In this document: positions 33,420 through 45,300 of the stretch, in pieces | How the letters are laid out: the number at the start of each line of letters is the position of its first letter | How positions within the stretch are numbered: the first letter of the stretch is position 1 | Source of the DNA: Pseudoips prasinana | Lineage: Eukaryota; Arthropoda; Insecta; Lepidoptera; Nolidae | Length of the DNA stretch: 64,000 nucleotides | NCBI GenBank assembly: GCA_951640165.1 | Contig: OX621242.1 | Coordinates: 12,641,501-12,705,500, forward strand | Direction: 5' to 3' | Made by a program: the position numbers and the translations under genes | Notes under the pieces: model-generated | Database searches by the model: none | Told to the model about the DNA's origin: nothing | What the model saw: the letters and a program-made list of their open reading frames with translations, nothing else

Positions 33420-33840
33420 TTTCAATTTATATTCATCATTATAAGTCTTATCTCTTTGACGAATCGCCAAGGGAAATACGACAATATTACATATATTGTG
33501 ATACTAGATGTGACACCATTATTTATTCGTTCATAATTTTTTAAGTAAAATGTAGTTTTATAATAATTTATAAGAATCATCATCAACCTATCAGTGAATA
33601 CCATAAAGTACTGAGTTATCTTTAAAAGATTCTAATAGACACTATCACTATCTAAATACATCTTGAGGGAAAAACAAAGCTATCATCATTATTATGAGCC
33701 TTATCTTTTTGCCCAATCGCCAAGTGAATTGTGGCAATATTTTATTTTAATACTTACGAGATGCGACGACACTATTCCTTCGTTCATGTGTTAAATAAAT
33801 TGGGTTATAATTATTCAGAAGAATATTTATTAGTATATGG
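33420..33840 (+). repeat. Old tandem duplication, ~250-bp period
   Basis: Blocks in 33420-33560 (CATCATTATAAGTCTTATCT, CGAATCGCCAAGGG, CAATATTA, TTCGTTCAT) recur in order at 33674-33805 (CATCATTATTATGAGCCTTA, CCAATCGCCAAGTG, CAATATTT, TTCGTTCAT). Divergence is considerable. The cluster continues into the 34.1-34.9 kb duplication. AAAAGATT occurs repeatedly from 33620 to 34060. Confidence 0.6.
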
Positions 33841-34129
33841 CAACAAGTAGGTACGCACTTTTTATTGGAATTGCTTTCATCAATTTATGGCGGGCTTAGC
33901 GCTCCATAAATTTATGAAAACAAATTTATCCGTACTATTTTACACAATGGATAATACCGACCCTTAAAAGATTATTACTTATTTAAGCTCTTAAAAGATT
34001 ACATGTTGCTTCCTATAGACATATCTTTAATTAAGAGCAGAACATCCTAAAAGATTATAGCTATCAAACTATCAGACTATGACAGACAACACTTATATGA
34101 ATAAAGCGAAATCACTCCAAGAGTACTTT

Positions 34130-34885
34130 AATTCTACTTATAAATCTATTGAACAAAGAGGATAAGCGTAGATAAAGCGTCATCAGGTCTTGTACTTCAG
34201 CGTCGCTTGGTATATATTACACCTTGTTAACATTATCATGAAGTAGCTTTAGAAGATTCGGACAATACCGGCGGTTCTCTATATTTTTAAACCAAACAAT
34301 AAATTCTCCATGTATATAATATCGTAGGCATATCAAAGCTGTTGTCGTATGTTAGTTACGGGTGGCGGCGTGACAAGTTTCGTTCAAAGCGCCTGTTTAT
34401 CTATAACGAGATACTTACGTCCAATTCAAACAACAGTTTTTTTGTTTTAATATCAATACTTATGATCCATTCCCGACTTGAAAAAATAATGACTGGAATA
34501 ATACTTAAAGTCATAGCTTTATTCCACAGTCCGGTACCGTTTCTCTACTTATAATGTTCTGGAATAAGGAACATGAGCGTAGATTAGTGTCATTGGATCT
34601 CGCTTGGTATATTTACCTCATGAAGAGAATAGCACAAAATACTACGTAATCTTTACAATATTCTAACAATACTGGCGATATTCTTTACTATTATGAACTA
34701 AAAGGACCGAAGAATAAATTCTCCATGTAAATAATATCGTAGGCTTATCTTAAAGCCACATCAATGTTAGTCACGAGTGGCGGCGTGACTAAAAGCGCCT
34801 GTTTATCTGTAGCGGGATACTTGCGTCCAATGTAAACAACAGTTTCTGTTTTAATATCAGTTTTAATGATTTATGGAGCTACTAT
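34130..34885 (+). repeat. Tandem duplication, ~413-bp period
   Basis: Copy A (about 34130-34470) and copy B (about 34541-34885) share, in order: CTACTTATAA, AGCGTAGAT, CGCTTGGTATAT, CAATACYGGCG, AAATTCTCCATGTA, AATATCGTAGGC, GTGGCGGCGTGAC and AAAGCGCCTGTTTATCTRTA, then GTTTTAATATCA. The measured offsets are 411-415 bp. AAATTCTCCA starts at 34301 and again at 34716. The best conserved part is the CGTAGGC to TAATATC interval. Confidence 0.8.
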
Positions 34886-36183
34886 TAAAGAGTTATAAAA
34901 GTAAATTCTATATTGCTTAGTAAATATTTAAATAAATATGGTGTTCATTGGTAGAACATAATGTTAATTCTGTCTATGAGGTACAGGTTCTAGGTCATAG
35001 CATTTTTATGTAAACATTGTAGATTTGGGATTGAGTCCTAATGTCGCCAAAACTTACCACGCTGGGGTGTAAAAGCGTAAGTGATTCCTTGTATGTTGCA
35101 AGCGTAATAATCTATGTTGACCGCTTGCCATCAGGTGACAGAATTAAAAACCATGTTTACCAAAATCTATCCAACTCGCTATACTACTCATAACCTAATT
35201 AAAAAGCTAAACGAGGAAATAAAAAATGTACATCTATATATGAAACAAAAGAACTAGAACCAGTAAATTACAAGTCTCAGGAATCATGGGTCTCTACCAC
35301 GTCGGAATGGGTTCAAGGAACGTTACCAGAAGGTTGGCAACATTGCTAACATTGCTCCGAACCCTTGGAGATAGGTCATCTTTATCTAGGTTTCGAACCC
35401 GCACGGCTCCCCCACTCACGTAACTTGCTACGTTTATGTTCTAGAATTCAATATAGTATATTAGTAGGAAATTTTTGCTAAAACATCTCTTGGGTACAAA
35501 AAATTCAGGAAGTTTTAAATTTTAATTAAAAACCCATTGTTCGTCTTGATCTCGACTTTGTTTATGAATCTCTTAAGAGTTAATGCCCCACGTTGATGAA
35601 TTACAATTACTTTAAGTTTTGTTACTTAAGTTTGCATAATTTGAGACCGCATATTACCAAATTTTATATTAAAGTGCAACTCAGGATAAAATTTTAGTTT
35701 TATAGTATTTGCAGCAATGTGCAGTGTGAATTTAAATCAAAACAGGGAAAGTTTGAGTTTTGTATATTCCGGTTTTAAATTTAGATTTAGGCCCGATACA
35801 TAAGTTTTATAGCATTACACGCAGCTGAAAAACACCGAAGTAGAGCGTTCTTGCACTTGGAGAAGCACCTGCATGTGTGCTACGCGCGTCATAGACTACA
35901 GTAAACACCACCATGAGGATCGTATACTGGCGTTATGTTATACTAACTGTACAAAAATCAGCGGTGTGTATAGTTTGTAGCTTTTTCCTAACTATGTCAG
36001 CAAATAGCGTGTTAACTGTACCTTAAGTGTTGCTGACCCTTCCCACTTCTTCATGAACTCTGGTGAACTTACTTACACTCAGGAACAACATTAAGAGTAA
36101 AATTTCTAACATTAACCTGGAGTATATTATATAAGGCTATTAACATCTAGAGTGGCTCAAGGTGCAGTTTCGATAACACTCGA
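34886..36183. other. AT-rich sequence with a SINE-like remnant
   Basis: No gene supported. On the minus strand near 35365-35430 a tRNA-like stretch with a B box (GGGTTCGAAACC) and GAGTGGGGGAGCCGTG is visible, probably a SINE head. Confidence 0.35.
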
Positions 36184-36213
36184 TAAAATCGAAACCTCCC
36201 AGTTTCGATTTTA
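36184..36213. repeat. 12-bp perfect stem-loop
   Basis: TAAAATCGAAAC (36184-36195) and GTTTCGATTTTA (36202-36213) flank a 6-nt loop. An extra GTTTCGAT lies just upstream near 36168. No thymidine run follows, so it is not read as a terminator. Confidence 0.7.
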
Positions 36214-36517
36214 CGACGAAATTTATACATTATTCATTTGGTTACAAGATTACGTTGTTCCTATGATATGAACTAGAGTAATTCATACAACTCTAAGTCC
36301 CAACAAACAAGCTACTTAGATGATTTGTTCTTGCTACTTAAGGGCGATAAAAATGATGTAGTGACCTCGGAGACATGTTATGCTATCATCATAATCTATA
36401 TTTTAGTGTAAGGATGAGCGAATAACGTTGATATAGTAGGGCACGTTAAGAAAAACAATGTCATTGTTATAACAGCTATATCTACGTATACTGTGTTATG
36501 TAAAAGGTACACTCAAC

Positions 36518-36585
36518 TAGGGATGCTAACTTTTTTTTACTAGAAATAGTATAATACTGTTTAAAACAGTATAGTTGGCAACCCA
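36518..36585. mobile_element. 68-bp hAT-like MITE
   Basis: The ends TAGGGATGCTAAC and GTTGGCAACCCA are imperfect inverted repeats (GGGATGCTAAC against GGGTTGCCAAC). They are flanked on both sides by ACACTCAAC (36509-36517 and 36586-36594). Inside is a near-palindrome, ATACTGTTT-A-AAACAGTAT. Short TAGGG/CCCTA-like ends and an 8-9-bp duplication fit a hAT-type MITE. At 68 bp it is unusually small. Confidence 0.6.
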
Positions 36586-36594
36586 ACACTCAAC

Positions 36595-37184
36595 AGTTAC
36601 TTTTTCTTTGCCTTTATTTATTTATTATTTTGTCATTTAAGTCACACAAAACATAATACAGATATATTTGAATTATTAATTAGCTTACGACATGCGTAAA
36701 GACGAAATGTGGTTAAGAATATAAAATGAATTTCGGCCCATCTCTAAATTATAATATCTAATGAAACCAAAACTTGTACAGTTAAAACATTAATACCCAA
36801 CCAGGATGAACCATATTCATGATGCGAAACAATAGAACGTTGACAGCAGTCTGAAAGAAATTATCATATAATACATATGTCCTTAATACGTTATCATGAT
36901 TATTATACAACGTAAAATGACTAAACTTGTAAAAGCTTTTTAGAAGTGTTTGAAACACTTTTTCACTTCCATACAAAAATACCGATCAGTTGGTGACAAA
37001 GACAAAAAACATCTTTCCATTCTTTATTTCGTTTTCAAGTGGAGCTGTTTTAAAATTTATAAGTAAGAAGGCTTGTAAATAATATTTAAACACTAAATAA
37101 CTCAAGATGATTTGTCATTGTGACCTAAAATTTTACATCACTATAGTAGTATTTAAGTAGTAGATAAGTGTCTCACTGTTTTGA
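36595..37184. other. AT-rich sequence, nothing recognised
   Basis: No gene or repeat could be supported. Confidence 0.4.
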
Positions 37185-37353
37185 CTAGTTTTACCCGCGT
37201 TAAACTTTATAAATAATAGCCTATGTGTTAATCTACGGTGTCAGCTAACTCCATACCAAATTTTATTGAAATTGCTCCAGCCGTTTAGACGTGAAGAAGT
37301 AACAAGCATATTCACTCACACGGTCACACACTAACTTTATAATATTAGTGTGA
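37185..37353 (-). mobile_element. 169-bp mini-Helitron
   Basis: On the minus strand the element starts TCACACTAATATTATAAAG after an A and ends CGCGGGTAAAACTAG before a T. This is the 5'-TC...CTAG-3' structure and A/T insertion site of Helitrons, with no target duplication. The interior has ATTAACACATAGGCTAT and TTTATAAAGTTTAACGCGGG, matching the fragment at 15869-16021. The usual terminal hairpin is half deleted. It encodes nothing and could only move with helicase supplied in trans. Confidence 0.6.
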
Positions 37354-38787
37354 TAAGTAAGGTCTCAATGTGACAAGAACTTAACTAAAGTTCACTTCCA
37401 CTCTATTGAACCAACCCACTATGTAAATTAATTTAGCCTATTAACCAGTTATCGCAGTTTAATGTATAAGTTATGTGTGAAATATTACTATAAACGACAT
37501 TAATTAATAGCTGCTCCGTCATTCGCACTTGTTTGTCCAGTCATCGTTGCTTAATTACGGCGCTTTTATTAAAGTTTAGCGAATATATTTTCATTATTTC
37601 CCTCATAATATAACATTACAAAGATACAAGAAGAAGCAAATATTCAGACGAGTACGACGACTAATGGATCATCAGCCTAAAGTAGTAATTATTCATATTT
37701 ATTATAAAAAAATCCTCCTCCACATCGACGAGATGTCATATGGCAAGAAGGCTAACTACAGCGTCAAGATGGATGCCAATACTGATATTAATAATCTAGA
37801 TGTACCAAACAGGACAACGTACTGTGGCCGAACAGGGTTGGGACGGAGGCATGGGTTCTCGGTGTACCCGAGCTTTTCATCAATCAATCCGTAAATTTAA
37901 ATGTCAGTTATAATTCTAGATTACTTTTCGACGTTGAAGATATTAGTCGAAGTGTCATTACTTCAAGCTTCATCAAGAAGGATACTTCAGAAATTATTAC
38001 TGATGTTTCAGTCCAAGTAGGTCCCGGATCTTCCAGAAATTATTAATGTTATGTTTCAGTCCAAGTACTGAAATAATCTGGAATAAAATACAGTGCAGCG
38101 TTCGTACCTTTTTTGATCAGTATGCAGTCGCGCTATCGTGGCGTCCGTCGAATACAGCCGAGCACAATTCGAAGATTAACTACTGTAATAAGTCTAGCTA
38201 TATAGGTTGTTCGGTTATTTATTGCACTTATTGCACGTTCCATGGTTTTCTTTTACTTAATTGTTCGTGCAGTAGGTAGGTACCCTATCGACGGAGGGCG
38301 TCAAATCGCCCAGAAGACCTGTCACTTGTCTAATGGGACTGAAACTTTTAAAGCACTGATACTATTTTAAATTAAAAATTGAACTACGGTAGTTTTCACT
38401 ATGACGTCAACCGATCTATAGCATGTTTAGGTGATCAATTTAGCCGATCGAAATGTGACAGCAAATGGCTATGAGTGCGCTATATTTCCATGGTTTCTGA
38501 ACTTAATACACTTACCCACTTACTTCAATAGATAAACAAAAATACATATCGCTTAAATTAATTGACCTAACTATAGTTGATGGATGTCAAAGTATAAAAA
38601 GTTCCGAGCAGGCTGTGATCCCTTATTAATTTGATCGTATCTAAAATTGATAAATTTCGGTTTTAATAACCTTCTTGTAGAGCCATCGGCGGTGTCACCA
38701 AAATATTGTCGGGTCGTTGTTAAATGGAATTTGTAATTTGATATCCGGAGTACCCTGTAGTCTTCCCTATAAATATAATATTATATT
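37354..38787. other. AT-rich sequence, nothing recognised
   Basis: No gene supported. ATTACTGATGTTTCAGTCCAAGTA-like sequence is repeated about 50 bp apart near 37997 and 38044 (GTTTCAGTCCAAGTA twice). Confidence 0.4.
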
Positions 38788-39262
38788 GCTGATACCAAGT
38801 CGTATATATATATATTAGTTTTAAATATAAGAAGTAGAAAATTGGCAAGTTTTCACAAATTGTACTTATCAGAAGATTTTCCCAATCTTCTTCGGTGTTT
38901 ATTATAGATATCCAATTTATTTTAATATAATATACCTAGTGCTGATACTAGTCGTAATTGACTGCACGTGTGGTGCATCTGTTAAGACAGTCGCCTCGCC
39001 ACCCGGGTTTGATTCCTGCGCAGGACAATTATTTGTGTAACCCATAAATAACTGTCCTGAGTCAGGATTACTCTGGATGTTCTATGAGTCTGTCAATTAT
39101 AGTTTTATATAGTACCACAAACACAGGGAAATAAATCCCTGTGTCGCGGGTCCCTAAAAATATAGATTTTAAATATAAGAAATAATATATTATAACATTT
39201 TTACACGTTGTATCCGAAGAATGGGAACCTGTGATTATTAAATACAATTTATTTTAAATTTC
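38788..39262 (+). repeat. Tandem duplication interrupted by a SINE
   Basis: GCTGATACCAAGTCGTA and TTTTAAATATAAGAAGTAG, ending at CCAATTTATTTTAATAT, form a ~153-bp first unit (38788-38940). The second unit starts GCTGATACTAGTCGTAATT at 38941, is broken by the SINE at 38955-39115, and resumes with ATTTTAAATATAAGAAATA near 39166, ending at CAATTTATTTTAAAT near 39260. Confidence 0.6.
38955..39115 (+). mobile_element. tRNA-derived SINE
   Basis: GACTGCACGTGTGGTGCATC and CCCGGGTTTGATTCCTGCG (B box) are followed by GGACAATTATTTGTGTAACC and GTCCTGAGTCAGGATTAC. It is the same family as 33010-33168. A perfect 9-bp stem, ACACAGGGA-AATAAA-TCCCTGTGT, lies just after it (39121-39144). It splits the local duplication, so it inserted after that duplication. 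Confidence 0.7.
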
Positions 39263-39780
39263 TAAATCGATTTTGGGGACGTTATCCTTGTCAATAAGTC
39301 ATGTGGTTTTAACCACGTTAAAGGTTACTGGTGAAAACTTCTTAACCCACGTGACCCTGTATAACAGGGATCTTGAATTCATTCGGGATCACTGTAATAC
39401 ACATTTTAGAACCAACAGTGTTTCTTTTCGGGTGATTTTATTTAGGTATAAATAGTAAAAATATTACGGAATTGCAACTAATATCAGTTACGGCTTGTAT
39501 TCTATAAGAATACATACGATATAAGATTGTCAGTATCGTGTTCGCGAGTTCGGCCCACTTGGCTTCCGCAACGCAAAGTGCTCTTACCTCCTGAACGTCC
39601 AGGATGTTCAAGCCGGATAGACCTCAATCAGCAGGCATACTTACAACATCCTGCTTTAATAACAAGCCTTGATGAGTGCTACTTGTTTAAATGGGGCAGA
39701 TTTTTATTTAAAGGATGCTACTAAGTATACCAGTTTGGGTACCAACTTCGAGTATAAACCCGAAGTGTATTTAAAAAAAT
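39263..39780. other. AT-rich sequence, nothing recognised
   Basis: No gene supported; the 60- and 65-codon frames here have no recognised domain. Confidence 0.4.
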
Positions 39781-39781
39781 C

Positions 39782-40060
39782 CGCAGGCGAACCAAAGTCA
39801 CCGACATAGCCCGAAGAATTGCCAAGCTGAAGTGGCAGTGGGCAGGGCACATAGCTCGTAGAGCCGACGGCCGTTGGGGCAGAAAGGTTCTCGAGTGGCG
39901 ACCACGAACCGGAAGACGCAGCGTGGGCAGGCCCCCTACAAGATGGACCGATGATCTTGTGCGGGTCGCTGGAAATCGCTGGATGCGGATAGCGCAAGAC
40001 CGGCAATTGTGGAGATCTTTGGGGGAGGCCTTTGTCCAGCAGTGGACGTCTTTCGGCTGA
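39782..40060 (+). pseudogene. LINE (RTE-like) ORF2 C-terminus, 5'-truncated
   Basis: An open stretch of 92 codons ends at TGA 40058-40060 and encodes the extreme C-terminal region of a non-LTR retrotransposon reverse-transcriptase protein. Visible hallmarks are RIAKLKWQWAGHIARR near residues 12-27, WGRKVLEWRPRTGRRSVG, then RPPTRWTDDL, and a final VQQWTSFG. This tail follows the RT and thumb domains in lepidopteran RTE-like LINEs. The frame is intact but the endonuclease and RT are absent, the usual outcome of incomplete reverse transcription. GC content is clearly higher than the flanks, which shows that it is an insertion. Clade assignment is from memory and not certain. Confidence 0.8.
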
Positions 40061-40080
40061 TATGATGATGATGATGATGG
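40058..40080 (+). repeat. TGA/ATG microsatellite tail of the LINE
   Basis: After the stop codon the LINE ends in TATGATGATGATGATGATGG. Such trinucleotide tails stand in for poly(A) in RTE-like LINEs and mark the true 3' end of the element. Confidence 0.85.
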
Positions 40081-42149
40081 TATTTAAATCATATCAAAAT
40101 TTGTTCCTGTATTCACATTAACGCTATCACTTAAATCCGGTAGAAACCAAACGTGGTTGCATGGCAGTACTTTTGAGAGCAGAGAGATAGTTGATACGGA
40201 GAACATATTTACTATGTGGTTCTGATTTAAGATCTCCCACCCAACGCCCGCCAATAGATATATATCACATCAAAAATAATTTAACACTGCTTATTAAGTT
40301 CTGAGGTATGAGCGCTTAGAGCTTTTGGTGGGGTAAAGCGGGTATGATTTATACCGTTCTAGCGGTCGGGTCGGTACAACGGCTGACGTCCACCATATTG
40401 ATTTGTATGATAAAATTTTATCGATGCGTCATAAATAAGAGAGATAAAATACAATAAGAAAAACATAAGTCCAAACAAAATAATGGACACGCGCTGTTTG
40501 GAGAGAGATTCCTAAACATACAAATGAACATCCGCAATTTACCGCTAATTTGTTTGTAATTGTATAATAAATTTAATAAAGAATCTGTGATAACATTTAC
40601 ACAATTATTAAGAAAATACTATTTAAAGCTTACATGACACATTAATTTGGGTTTAAAGCCATTAATTAGAATATACTATAAGCCATTAATTACAAAACTA
40701 ATCATTAAACAGGCTTGGTATATTTGACCGATTTACCCATAGTCAGACCACTTAAACCATGTAGCTAGTTATCAAATTGAAATTCCTACTTCCTTCTAGC
40801 TACTCACAAAAATGTTGAGCAAGGGCATTTCATTAAAATACGACGCGAACTGTGTCACGGGCATATAAAAACAATGGAGATAAGAACACCGTTAGATATA
40901 CATCTTTAATTTTTATTTAATGACAACGGCCACTTGTTCAAAAACTCGCAATGGCCTCATTTTGCCTGCGATTGTCCACGGTCGAGGGTCCAATTATGCA
41001 CATTAGTCCACAACGGCCCTTGTTGAAAAGGATTTTCCAATTACGGGGTCTCGTTGAATTAATGAGCAGTCTAACGCCGATAGAACATTTCCCTTTTCTG
41101 TCATTTTATCTCTCCAAACAAAGTATTTCCTTTCTAACTTTTAACCGATAATCTTTTTCAAAATCTTTTCACCTTCTAAAATTAAATATTTCTCGTCCTG
41201 AGTGTTTACAGTTTGTTGCTGGTAATTTATTACACAATTTACGTATACTATATACATATTTACGAAGCCAAACAAAGTGGTAAACCATGATGTCATAAAT
41301 CACAACATTGTTTTGGCGCATATGACAAAGGGTAAAACAGAGCAAAGCATCTCAAACATTCCAACATATCTCCGAAATATATGTACGTCCAATATGCTCG
41401 CAAACACGATTACATTGAAATACAGGATATCGGGGTCGTTGATTATCAGCTTATGAATCTGGGATATTAAACGCAGTCATTAATTATGACACCAAGTTAC
41501 AATGATTTGCTTTAAGGTGGTTCAAACAGGGTTGCCAGTCATAAGGATTTTCCTGACGTGCCAGGATTTTTTGCGCTTTGGGTTGGAATGATTTTAGTCA
41601 GAATTTTGGTGGAAAGTTGCTGACGCCCCACGCCCATGCTACCCAAAACGTGCTACCTGCGTGATGCTAAACGCCAACAAAAGAAGGAAGTATTTTGAAT
41701 TCAAGGTCACCCATTCTGGTGACAGACCATATTACAGAATCTTATTTGGTATACCCATGCGTTTGTATGCGGAAAAGCTTAGGTCGATCAGTAAGTAAGT
41801 AAGAGAGGCTCTGGATGTTACAAGCGTCCACAGTCTATTATAACCGCGTACCATTAGACGGGCTACCGATAAGGATATCTGCTTATCTGTTTACATGGTT
41901 CTATAACAATAAATAATTATAATATTTTATAATGAAGTATTAGAAATATTTCAAATTAAAGAAATAAAACAATATAGGGTAGTCCATACTAAATTACAGT
42001 ATAGGGGTATTTTTAAGTTACTCAGAGCGGTGTTGTTGAAAACTCTCTTTAAATATAATTATATACAATAATAATACATTCTTCGTTTGATTTGATAAAC
42101 GGTAGGTTTGAAAATATTAATGGATATGATTTTAATACACTGTGAAGTT
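40081..42149. other. AT-rich sequence, nothing recognised
   Basis: No gene supported. A block around 41520-41800 is slightly GC-richer (AGGGTTGCCAG, CGCCCCACGCCCATGC) and may be an old repeat, but I cannot place it. Confidence 0.35.
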
Positions 42150-42310
42150 TACTGGCTTAATGGTCTAGTGGTTAGTGACCCTAACTGCTAAGTCAGAGGG
42201 TCGAGGGTGCGATCCCCACCAAGGACAAATCTTTGTGTAATGAGATATATTACACCGAGACACAGAAAAGCTAATGGTGCTCATCACATCACTGATAAAT
42301 ATTTTTAAAT
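42150..42310 (+). mobile_element. tRNA-derived SINE
   Basis: TGGTCTAGTGGTTAGTGACC (A box) and GGTCGAGGGTGCGATCCCC (B-box region) are followed directly by AGGACAAATCTTTGTGTAATG and CCGAGACACAG, the SINE body. The head is shared with the minus-strand copy at 54905-54980. Confidence 0.7.
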
Positions 42311-45300
42311 GTGTATTTAGAAATATATAATTATTAATACATATTTAGATAAAATAAACTATTATTTATAGTTTAATATAATATCCTGCTTACTAAAAAC
42401 CAAAAGACTTTCTTTTGCACAGAAATTTAGCGTGTAAGTCAATCTTGGTAGGGTTTGAGTTTCTCATCTGGTAACCCCGGGTGCAAAGGAGTTTCAAACG
42501 AGATAGACGCCCCGCCATGCGGTAGGACGGCCTCAGAGCGGCATTTAGAACAATAGGACCATAACTTAGGTAAGTGAAAATCTCGCGTTGACAAGGGTAA
42601 CGTCCTCAAGCTATTTGTGTTGCGCCTTTATCTCCACTATGAGAACGGAAAGCGTCAGGTTGTATTTAGATCAAGAAAACGTAACTTTTATTATTATATT
42701 CTATTACGTTTGGGAGAAAGGGTCCATTAAATTATTAATAAACCTTTTGATGAAACCTTTTGAACTGTTTTCATTGACCTCGTACTCAATTGTAATCTGG
42801 TTGTTACTGTGGATATGATTTTACAAAAGGCCGAATAATTTAATATTCGGTAATTTTAAACTTGTCTTATTTATTTTCGTGTGTACAGTAATACCTACTG
42901 TAGCGTCCATAGACTATAGCTGGGCTCTACAGATTAACGTGCCCTCCGAAGCACGGATAGATGTATAGGAATACTTTATTGCACACATAATGAAAATACC
43001 CGAACATTAAACATTTTTTTGTTAGGTAGATATTAAAATTAAACTTATTTTAAAATAGATCAGTAGCTTTACTAGGGTGTACAGTGACAAACCAGGCTTT
43101 TAATAAAACTGGGTCACTTGTTTTAGTGACGTATTATGAGAATAACTTTCATTCAGTAGAAACCCTCAATTCGAGGGTACCAGTCGCAAGAATGACCCAA
43201 ATACTTGAGAAGCTCATCGCCGCTCCTGAATTTTAACCTAATTAATTTTTCGTGTATTGCCTCTTAGTTCTGTAAGTTATTTGTTCACTATTAGAAATGT
43301 TTCTACCGATTTGTGTAATATTTATGCCTACAGAACATATTACATGATTGGCACTAGTGCCAATTTATTACTCACGTGCCATAAGTGCTGTTGGTACGCC
43401 ATGTTTGCTATAAAACTTGATTATGTCTAGTAGACACAAATGAACACATGACAATGAAACATATTCACTAAACTGGAGGATAAAACTTGCTTTCTAAAGC
43501 GCGAACACTTTCAGGGACAATTGAGAGCAGGAAGGTAGATATTCACGTTAGGTTGAAATCATTTTAAGGTTCTTAACTACAAAAAGTAAAAAAAATATAG
43601 TTTTGTAAAAATACTTTAAAATCTTTTTACTTTCCATGTTATCAATATACTGTAATGAATTTGATTGATTGAAGTGCAACTCAATTTTGGGGACCTCTAT
43701 CAAATACACAGTTACATTTTATAGTTTGAAATTGACAACCGACACAATGTAACAAAAGCGATCACGGAGCTGCCCAGCAAACATTGGTGGGTAAGTAAGA
43801 GACATACCACAAATCATTGCAAACGTGACTGGCAGACGTGAAAGAATCTCAAAGGTTCCGTTCGTCAATCCGGGTTCAAACTGAGTATGTTTATTTACTG
43901 TCAGAATGAGAAATCCATGAACATGTTTGGTCAAATACGATTATTGTTAGTTTTTTAACGTAACTACCTGTAGCATAATAATCCGGTTCTATTATTCGGC
44001 AATGAGCTTTTTTTTAATTGTGACATAGTGCAAAACGTCATGGTATAAGCCATACTAGACAGTCTCGTATTTAGCAAGACCTTTCTACGTCAAGCCTCGT
44101 TATTACTGAATCGCGGAATCCTTAATTTAGGGCACTTAATGCCTTTATTGGTCACCAAAGCCGTTATGCACAGCTATAGCCAAATAGTTATTCAAATTTA
44201 ATGGAGGACAGACAGGCCTGTTCTCATTAGATTGCGGGAGTCATGATTTTAAACGAGTAGTGTTTCATACTGCGCAGCCTGTAACGTAAGAAGACAATTT
44301 ATTTATTACACTGTTAACTATATTTTACCTATTAAACCTGGAATGTCATGGTTGTTTCGATACTTTCAGATTTTTTTCAATTTAAAATTAAAATGACATC
44401 AAATATACATTTATTTTAAGGCCGCCGATATGATTGAGGGCAATAAATAAGGATTTTCTATTTTAATGCCATGTCGTGATAGAGAGTATTATGTGATATA
44501 TAGTACATTCCATACCAAACAGTTAAGATGAACCTAGGGATCACTGTACCTTAAATTGCTAAATTTGACCTTAAAATATCAACATGGAAGTTTTAGATCA
44601 AAAACTAGCCGATCAAGGTGTTCTTTTATGTGTGCTCATGCTACCGGAAACTAGATATTATATTTTCAGACACAAGCTAGAAAATATTTTGAAGGTAGGT
44701 ATCCATTAAGTCTATGGTACCTATAAGTTTGCGGTATGTTAAAATATATCCAAAAAAGTTGTGTCAACGGTTAAGATTTTTTTTTTGTGTTAGTTATGAA
44801 AAATATATACACTGATATTCGTAACATCTTTTTTAATATCACTAATATAGTAAAATTAAGTTTTGGGTAATTTAAATGGTACAGACTCGAAAGTTAGTTA
44901 GTTTTGTTAACGTCCCGTGAAGTTCATTTTTCCATGCAGAAACGTGCCTAGAAAGTCCACCTGCTGAAATTACAAACCAAACATTGTTTGTTTACTAATA
45001 CCGGGAGTCACGTTCTCGCCTGCTCTACATACAAACATTGGGAATGTTTATTTTGGTTATATAAATAACGCGATATAAAATTTCAAGTCCGATTTTAACT
45101 TAGCCAAGTTTAAGCTAAAACACATTTATGGAGAACATTAATATTTAATTGCGAGAGATACAGGAAATTTATTGTCAAGGGTGCTGTTTATTACCCTTTT
45201 CAGGGGCATGAAAAACATATCAACATCTCTGGAATCTGAATTGTATAATTAATATGGTAACTGTTGTGGACAGCCAACATCCATTACAAATTACGGTGTT

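Noticed and set aside
36184..36213. Rho-independent terminator
   Set aside because: It lacks a downstream T run, and the sequence is eukaryotic.
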